This document shows, piece by piece, positions 57,909-64,000 of a stretch of DNA of 64,000 nt. The position numbers and the translations under genes were made by a program. The notes beneath the pieces are model-generated. The model was not told the origin of the DNA, ran no database searches, and saw only the letters and a program-made list of their open reading frames with translations. This DNA is from Alphaproteobacteria bacterium (lineage in GTDB: Bacteria > Pseudomonadota > Alphaproteobacteria > Rickettsiales > SXRF01), in the NCBI GenBank assembly GCA_025362975.1, contig JANYES010000013.1, forward strand, positions 1 to 64,000, read 5' to 3'. Positions within the stretch are counted from its first letter, which is position 1. Every line of letters starts with the position of its first letter.

Positions 57909-58757
57909 TTATGCGGCGGTAAGTTCTTTGTCTTTTTTGAGCTGGCGTTCACGTTTGAGCAATTCGCTGGCCATCTGGATATAGGCTTTCGACCCGGCAC
58001 AATGCATGTCGTAGATCAGGGCGGGCTTGCCATGTGACGGTGCTTCCGACATACGCACGTTCCTCGGAATGACCGATTGATACACGCGTTCCCCGAAATA
58101 CTGGCGGACATCGTTTTCGATCTGTTCAGTGAATTTATTCCGCTTATCATACATGGTAAGTACAATGCCCTGAATGGAAAGTTCAGGATTGAGGTTGGCG
58201 CGAACGAGCTCGACGGTACGCATCAAATGGCTCAACCCTTCGAGGGCATAGAACTCGCATTGTAGGGGAATCAACACCGCGTCAGATGCGACCAGCGCGT
58301 TGAGGGTCAATAAGCCCAGCGACGGTGGGCAATCGATAAGGATATAATCATAGTCGCCGACAGCACCTTCTAAAGCGTCCTTCAAGCGATACTCACGTTT
58401 CATCAAACTGACCATCTCAATTTCGGCCCCCGACAGGTCGATGGTAGCCGGAACGATATACAAGCCCGGGACAGCCGCTGCCTGAGTTGCATCAGCCAGC
58501 GAAACATCATTCAGGATAAGGTCATAGGAGGTAACTTCCCTCTGTGTATTCTCGACACCGACGCCGGTGCTGGCATTGCCTTGCGGATCAAAATCGATGA
58601 TCAATACTTTCTTATTAACGGCAGCCAGGGCAGTCGCTAGATTCACGGTGGTAGTAGTTTTACCCACGCCACCCTTCTGGTTGACGATGGATAAAATTCT
58701 TGGGGTTTTTTCGTTGGATGTGAGGGTTGGAGTTTTTGACTTTTTGGTGGTCGTCAT
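57909..58757 (-). CDS. parA: Chromosome partitioning ATPase ParA
   Basis: RILSIVNQKGGVGKTTTTVNLATALA; DYILIDCPPSLGLLTLNAL. Confidence 0.97.
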   Translation of the reverse strand: MTTTKKSKTPTLTSNEKTPRILSIVNQKGGVGKTTTTVNLATALAAVNKKVLIIDFDPQGNASTGVGVENTQREVTSYDLILNDVSLADATQAAAVPGLYIVPATIDLSGAEIEMVSLMKREYRLKDALEGAVGDYDYILIDCPPSLGLLTLNALVASDAVLIPLQCEFYALEGLSHLMRTVELVRANLNPELSIQGIVLTMYDKRNKFTEQIENDVRQYFGERVYQSVIPRNVRMSEAPSHGKPALIYDMHCAGSKAYIQMASELLKRERQLKKDKELTAA

Positions 58758-58769
58758 ACCGTCTCCTAT

Positions 58770-59378
58770 TCACTTTGGGCTGAGATGCTCCACTTTCACG
58801 AGTGTACCCTGAGCATCGGTAACGCTTGGGTATGAAGTATAGTCAAACAACCAATCACCATTGGCGTCAAGAATTTCTTTCGAATAATTTTTGCCCTTAT
58901 GGAAGTAACAAATGGTTTCACGTGAAACATATGTCGACGCGTAAGAAAATAATTCACTGAGTGAACTACACGCCCGTGAATAAATTATCGACACATTTTG
59001 GATAGAAGCTCGTTCAATACGTTGATGATGAATCGTCACTTTGGTATTAGTAATGCGGGCGACTTCTCTAAGGAACATCACTTTCTTCATATCACTTTCA
59101 ATTAAATGCATGTCCCCTGCCCCCGCAATTGCCAGAACCATCCCCGGGAATCCTGCCCCAGTGCCAAAATCAACGGCACGGGCGTTGAGGTCATTTATAT
59201 AAGGGAGTAATTGCAGCGAATCAATGAAATGCCTGTGCCAAGAATCCGATACCGTGTCCGGTCCGATCAGATTGATTTTAGTTTGCCACTTGAGGAGTAG
59301 ATCTTGATATGCTTTCAATCGTTCGTACGTTTCACGTGAAACACCGGCAACAGTTTGGAGGTCTTTAAACTCGTCCAC
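58770..59378 (-). CDS. rsmG: 16S rRNA (guanine-N7) methyltransferase RsmG/GidB
   Basis: WHRHFIDSLQLLPYI...VDFGTGAGFPGMVLAI; mnmG-rsmG-parA synteny. Confidence 0.94.
   Translation of the reverse strand: MDEFKDLQTVAGVSRETYERLKAYQDLLLKWQTKINLIGPDTVSDSWHRHFIDSLQLLPYINDLNARAVDFGTGAGFPGMVLAIAGAGDMHLIESDMKKVMFLREVARITNTKVTIHHQRIERASIQNVSIIYSRACSSLSELFSYASTYVSRETICYFHKGKNYSKEILDANGDWLFDYTSYPSVTDAQGTLVKVEHLSPK
58914..58929. promoter_or_regulatory. parS-like site 1 (inside rsmG)
   Basis: GGTTTCACGTGAAACA: perfect 14-bp palindrome GTTTCACGTGAAAC. Confidence 0.88.
59328..59343. promoter_or_regulatory. parS-like site 2 (5' end of rsmG)
   Basis: CGTTTCACGTGAAACA: perfect 14-bp palindrome GTTTCACGTGAAAC at 59329-59342. 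Confidence 0.88.
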
Positions 59379-59380
59379 GA

Positions 59381-61243
59381 CTACGCCGATTTCTTATAAT
59401 CGGAACGTTTAATATGGGCCATCAGTGTAATAATCGACGCGGGTGTCACACCCTGAATACGGCTCGCCGCACCGATGGTTGCGGGTTGGATGCGTTTCAA
59501 TTTCGTTTTGATTTCAGTTGATAGCGATGGCAAACGGTCGTAGTCAAGGCCTTCCGGAATAAGCATTTCCTCTTCCTTTTTGAAACTGGCGATGTCCATT
59601 TCCTGCCGTTCTAAATAGCTTGAATAAAGCACCTCTGTCTTAAGATCTTCGACAACTGAAGCTGGGATTGACGCCATCTCGGGCCAGATCTGACAGAGTG
59701 CTTCGAAACGGATACCGCTGTAATTAAGTAGCTCATATGCGGTTCGGCGAATGCCGTCCATGTTGATGGCCAGATTATAGTGTTTGGCTTCGTTCGGGGT
59801 CAGCGATTTTCGTTTGAGTGTTTCACGTGAAACATCGACCAGATGTTTTTTGTCCACAAATACCTTATGGCGTTCAGAGGAAATACATCCGACCGATCTT
59901 CCCTTTTCGGTAAGGCGCATGTCGGCATTGTCGGCTCGCAGACTCAGCCGATATTCTGAACGTGAGGTGAACATACGGTACGGTTCGTTGGCACCGAGGG
60001 TAATTAGATCGTCGATCATCACGCCGATATATCCGTCCGAACGGTCTACAATAAAAGGCTTAGAACCGGCCGCAGAAAGCGCTGCGTTGATGCCCGCGAT
60101 ACATCCCTGCCCACCGGCCTCTTCGTAGCCTGTTGTGCCGTTTATCTGGCCTGCGAAGTAAAGTCCCCTCACCTTCTTTGTCTCCAGTGTCGGCTTAAGT
60201 TCGCGGGGGTCGACATAGTCGTATTCGATGGCATAGCCGGGGCGAATTATGCGGGCATTTTCCAAACCTGGGATGGTAGCTACCAGCGCTAATTGAACGT
60301 CTTCAGGTAGCGAGGTAGAGATGCCATTGGGGTAGACGGTGTCGTCGTCCAGACCCTCGGGTTCAAGGAAAATCTGGTGTTGCAAACGCTGGGCAAAGCG
60401 CACGACCTTGTCTTCGATGGATGGGCAATAACGCGGACCGGTGCTTTCGATCTGACCGGAATACATCGGCGCGCGATGGATATTTTCGCGGATGATATCG
60501 TGGGTTTTCTGGTTGGTGTGGGTGATGTAACAGGAAATCTGTGGCACACTTACCTTGTCGGTCATATAGGAAAACGGGGTAGGCGGATTGTCGCCGGGCT
60601 GGGCTTCGAGTATAGACCAGTCGATGGTTTTACCGTCCATACGCGGAGGGGTTCCGGTCTTCAAACGGCCTACGTTGAAGGCAAGGCGTTTGAGGGTTTT
60701 GGACAGGCCGATGGAAGGTTGTTCGCCCGCCCTGCCCGCCTTGATTTTGATCTCGCCGATATGGATCAGCCCATCGAGGAATGTGCCTGTGGTTAGCACG
60801 ACTTTACCGGCGCGAATGGTCTTGCCGGACTGAGTGGTGACGCCGCGGACTTCGCCGTCTTCGACGATCAAATCCTCGACTGAATCTTCGACGATGCTGA
60901 GATTGGGGTAGTTAAACAGCACATCCTGCATGGCTTCGCGGTAGAGCTTGCGGTCGGCCTGCGCGCGCGGTCCGCGCACCGCGGGGCCTTTGCTGGCGTT
61001 GAGGATACGGTAGTGAATACCGGCGCGGTCGATAATGCGGCCCATAACGCCGTCCAGCGCGTCGATCTCACGCACCAGCGTACCTTTGGCGATGCCGCCG
61101 ATCGCCGGGTTGCACGACAACTCGCCGATGGTGGATGTCTTCTGCGTCACCAGCGCTGTTTTAGCGCCTATGCGCGCAGAACCAGCGGCGGCTTCGCAGC
61201 CTGCGTGCCCACCACCAATCACAATGACGTCGTAATCGAACAT
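59381..61243 (-). CDS. mnmG: tRNA uridine-5-carboxymethylaminomethyl modification enzyme MnmG/GidA
   Basis: [52 protein letters not shown]. Confidence 0.97.
   Translation of the reverse strand: MFDYDVIVIGGGHAGCEAAAGSARIGAKTALVTQKTSTIGELSCNPAIGGIAKGTLVREIDALDGVMGRIIDRAGIHYRILNASKGPAVRGPRAQADRKLYREAMQDVLFNYPNLSIVEDSVEDLIVEDGEVRGVTTQSGKTIRAGKVVLTTGTFLDGLIHIGEIKIKAGRAGEQPSIGLSKTLKRLAFNVGRLKTGTPPRMDGKTIDWSILEAQPGDNPPTPFSYMTDKVSVPQISCYITHTNQKTHDIIRENIHRAPMYSGQIESTGPRYCPSIEDKVVRFAQRLQHQIFLEPEGLDDDTVYPNGISTSLPEDVQLALVATIPGLENARIIRPGYAIEYDYVDPRELKPTLETKKVRGLYFAGQINGTTGYEEAGGQGCIAGINAALSAAGSKPFIVDRSDGYIGVMIDDLITLGANEPYRMFTSRSEYRLSLRADNADMRLTEKGRSVGCISSERHKVFVDKKHLVDVSRETLKRKSLTPNEAKHYNLAINMDGIRRTAYELLNYSGIRFEALCQIWPEMASIPASVVEDLKTEVLYSSYLERQEMDIASFKKEEEMLIPEGLDYDRLPSLSTEIKTKLKRIQPATIGAASRIQGVTPASIITLMAHIKRSDYKKSA
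59819..59834. promoter_or_regulatory. parS-like site 3 (inside mnmG)
   Basis: TGTTTCACGTGAAACA, perfect 16-bp palindrome. Confidence 0.92.
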
Positions 61244-61286
61244 AATGCGTAAAACCTGATATTTTGCTTGGGCCTCGCGGGCCTTC

Positions 61287-62594
61287 TTATTTGCCGATAC
61301 AAAAGCGGCTGAAGATGACGTCTAATACATCATCAACCGCGATTTTGCCAGTGATTTTGCCAATGGCGAGGCTGGCCTGGCGGAGTTCTTCGCAGCGCAG
61401 CTCCAACTCAGGTTTAGTATTTGAATTATCAATTGATTTAATGGATTGATGCAATAGCGCACGGTGGCGCTCACGAGTGATAAAGGCCGATTCATGGCCT
61501 GAATAATAAGCAATAATGCGGGTTTCGATGGTTTTCAGCAGTGCGTCCACCCCCTCGCCCGTGAGTGTTGATATGGGCATATTGCCGTCAATGGGCAGTT
61601 TACCGAGATCGGCTTTGTTGGCGACTGCGATGGCCCCCTCGCCCAGCTGCGCAAGGCTTGCGGCATCGGGCGGCACGCTGCTATCGAACACCACGAGTTT
61701 CAGGTAGGCGGACTCGGCCCGCTGCATAGCGCGGCGGATGCCTTCAGCCTCGATCTCGTCGTCGCTGGCGCGCAAACCTGCGGTGTCGATGAATACGACC
61801 GGGTATCCGGCGATGTCGAGATGGATTTCGATCAGGTCGCGCGTGGTCCCTGCGGTGGTTGAGACGATGGCCACGTCGCGGCGCGCGATAAGGTTCAGCA
61901 GGCTCGATTTGCCCGCGTTGGGCGCGCCAAGGATGACAACATTCAACCCATCGCGCAATCGTTCCCCTCGCCCTTCATCGTCGAGCATGCCAAGGATATT
62001 GCCCCGTAAACGCAGTAGATCGGCCTGTAGAGCATTAAGAACGCTCTCGGGTATGTCCTCGTCCGGGAAATCAATATAGGCCTCCAGAAGGCCTAAGCAT
62101 TCTATGATGCCCACACGCAAGGATTCATACCCGGCACTGGCCTGCCCTTGCATCTGGCGCAGGGCTTGTTGCTTTTGCTGGGACGTTTCTGCATTGATAA
62201 GATCGGCCAGACCCTCGGTTTCGAGCAAATCCATCTTGCCGTTCATGAAGGCGCGCCGCGCGAATTCTCCCGCCTCTGCCGGACGCAAACCCTCCATTGC
62301 CGATAGCGTGGCCAGCATCTGGCGCATGACAGCGATGCTGCCGTGCAATTGACATTCGACAACGTCCTCGCCGGTGAAGCTGTGCGGCGCAGGAAAATAC
62401 AGCGCAATACCACGGTCGATAATCTCGCCTTCGGGCGTTGAAAACGCCGCGTAATGCGCATGGCGCGGTATCACCTGCTGCAACCCACTTAAGGCAAATA
62501 ATGCCTGAAGCGCGTGCTGCCCCGACAGGCGCAGCACCGCCACGCCGGACTTTCCCGGCGGTGTAGCCAACGCGTAAATGGTTGTACTGGACAT
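61287..62594 (-). CDS. mnmE: tRNA modification GTPase MnmE/TrmE
   Basis: [56 protein letters not shown]-terminal [15 protein letters not shown] start at 62594 preferred. Confidence 0.96.
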   Translation of the reverse strand: MSSTTIYALATPPGKSGVAVLRLSGQHALQALFALSGLQQVIPRHAHYAAFSTPEGEIIDRGIALYFPAPHSFTGEDVVECQLHGSIAVMRQMLATLSAMEGLRPAEAGEFARRAFMNGKMDLLETEGLADLINAETSQQKQQALRQMQGQASAGYESLRVGIIECLGLLEAYIDFPDEDIPESVLNALQADLLRLRGNILGMLDDEGRGERLRDGLNVVILGAPNAGKSSLLNLIARRDVAIVSTTAGTTRDLIEIHLDIAGYPVVFIDTAGLRASDDEIEAEGIRRAMQRAESAYLKLVVFDSSVPPDAASLAQLGEGAIAVANKADLGKLPIDGNMPISTLTGEGVDALLKTIETRIIAYYSGHESAFITRERHRALLHQSIKSIDNSNTKPELELRCEELRQASLAIGKITGKIAVDDVLDVIFSRFCIGK

Positions 62595-62656
62595 CTGAGT
62601 TGCTCGCGCTAATGTTACCGGTCTTATAGTCAAAACCTTCGCAAAGGCAATGCAAT

Positions 62657-63634
62657 ATGGGCCAGATCGTACGAATCCACGCCACCGGCGGACCTGAAGT
62701 ACTGAAAGTCGAGGATGCGCCGATTATCCAGCCGGGTGTCAGTGAAGTGCTGATCCACCAACGCGCCATCGGCGTCAATTACATCGATATTTACCACCGC
62801 ACCGGGCTGTATAAGCTGATGTCCTATCCCATCGGCCTCGGCATGGAAGCCTCCGGCGTCGTGGAAAAGGCAGGCAAATCGGTCACCAACGTGAAGGAAG
62901 GCGACCGCGTGGCCTATTGCGGCGGCCCCGTGGGTGCGTATGCCGAATACCGCACGATTCCCGCACGCCATGTCATCAAGCTGCCCGACACCATCTCGCA
63001 CGAACAGGCAGCCGCCGTGATGCTCAAGGGCCTGACCGCGCATTACCTGACCTACCTGACATTCCGCATCCATCCGGGCGACACCGTGCTGATTCACGCG
63101 GCAGCGGGCGGGGTAGGGCTCATCGCCTGCCAGATGGCCAAACATTTAGGCGCTACAGTGCTTGGCACTGTCAGCACGGAGGAAAAAGCGATACTCGCCC
63201 GCGAAAATGGCTGCGATTATCCGATTCTGTATACGCAGGAAGATCTGGTCGAAAAGGTGCGCGACATTACAGGCGGGAAGGGGGTAGACGTTGTCTATGA
63301 CTCCGTCGGGAAAACCACCTTCAACGCCTCGCTGGATTGTTTGAAACGCTTTGGCATGATCGTCAGTTTCGGGCAGTCTTCCGGGCTGATTCCGGCCTTT
63401 GACCCGCAGATCCTGTCGCAGAAAGGTTCGCTATACCTGACGCGCCCGACGCTGATGCACCATATTGAAAACTACGACGAATATACCGCCAACGCCGAGA
63501 CTTTGTTCGAGCTGATCGCGAAGAAAATTGTCAATGTACGCATCGGCGGGCTATATCATCTGGAAGAAGTCAAACAGGCGCATATCGACCTGGAATCGCG
63601 CAAAACCACGGGTGCCTTGATTCTTCAGGCGTAG
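62657..63634 (+). CDS. qor: NADPH:quinone oxidoreductase (MDR family)
   Basis: YIDIYHRTGLYKLMSYPIGLGMEASGVVEKAG...TVLIHAAAGGVGLIACQMAKHLGATVLGTVSTEEK. Confidence 0.92.
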   Translation: MGQIVRIHATGGPEVLKVEDAPIIQPGVSEVLIHQRAIGVNYIDIYHRTGLYKLMSYPIGLGMEASGVVEKAGKSVTNVKEGDRVAYCGGPVGAYAEYRTIPARHVIKLPDTISHEQAAAVMLKGLTAHYLTYLTFRIHPGDTVLIHAAAGGVGLIACQMAKHLGATVLGTVSTEEKAILARENGCDYPILYTQEDLVEKVRDITGGKGVDVVYDSVGKTTFNASLDCLKRFGMIVSFGQSSGLIPAFDPQILSQKGSLYLTRPTLMHHIENYDEYTANAETLFELIAKKIVNVRIGGLYHLEEVKQAHIDLESRKTTGALILQA

Positions 63635-64000
63635 CGCACACCGATCTGGCTGGTTTTATCCACCAGCTCAGCGGTGGCGTCGCTGATCTGGGCGAAATGG
63701 TATTCTTCAAACTTTTCAATCGCCTCATTGACAAGTGCCGCACCGATCACCAGCCCTTCGACATAGCCGAACGTATCATGGATCCAGTGCTTGGTTTTTC
63801 CGGCGGCGTTATCCTTCCTACGCCCGAAGGCCTGCATCGTGATGTCGGCGGCGCTCGCTGCACCCGTCATGAAACAGATCACGCCCGGCAGGCCCCAGCC
63901 CAACGTATGCAGGAAGTTCTGCGAATCCAGCAGGTTCGGACGGCACATGTAGCTTTTGAAAATCTTCTTTTCGTCGCCGGTAAAGCAATGCGGTAAATCT
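63625..64000 (-). CDS. Hypothetical protein (partial, runs off the right window edge)
   Basis: Reading frame stays open upstream of the listed ATG to the window edge (DLPHCFTGDEKKIFKSYMCRPNLLDSQNFLHTLGWG...). Confidence 0.55.
   Translation of the reverse strand, partial: DLPHCFTGDEKKIFKSYMCRPNLLDSQNFLHTLGWGLPGVICFMTGAASAADITMQAFGRRKDNAAGKTKHWIHDTFGYVEGLVIGAALVNEAIEKFEEYHFAQISDATAELVDKTSQIGVRYA

Overview
The window is an alphaproteobacterial chromosomal segment, probably near oriC: a parA-parB-rsmG-mnmG-mnmE cluster with three parS-like palindromes lies at 57-62.6 kb. It is mostly dense core genes: aspS, glyQ/glyS with panD embedded between them, ppdK, xerC, priA, an ATP synthase operon with two inserted non-ATPase ORFs, and leuS-lptE-holA. 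An AT-richer accessory region at about 22.4-34 kb carries three things. The first is a LuxR-type regulator, with a single-base frameshift, beside a FeeM/LuxI-like acyl-synthase ORF and a 20-bp dyad. The second is a pbpC plus bacterial alpha-2-macroglobulin cassette, with the macroglobulin split by a single-base frameshift. The third is a set of tRNA-Arg(CCG) sequences flanking that cassette: one intact gene, one decayed copy about 110 bp away, and a far direct repeat of the tRNA 3' half plus its downstream flank. The last two suggest a tRNA-associated genomic island. Other points of interest are a tandem VirB2-like pilin duplication at the left edge, a 1151-aa protein with an internal duplicated domain, a double-AAA+ ATPase preceded by a small unlisted ORF, and a candidate structured RNA at about 19.93-20.05 kb. 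All family names come from recognising sequence motifs by eye; no database search was run.
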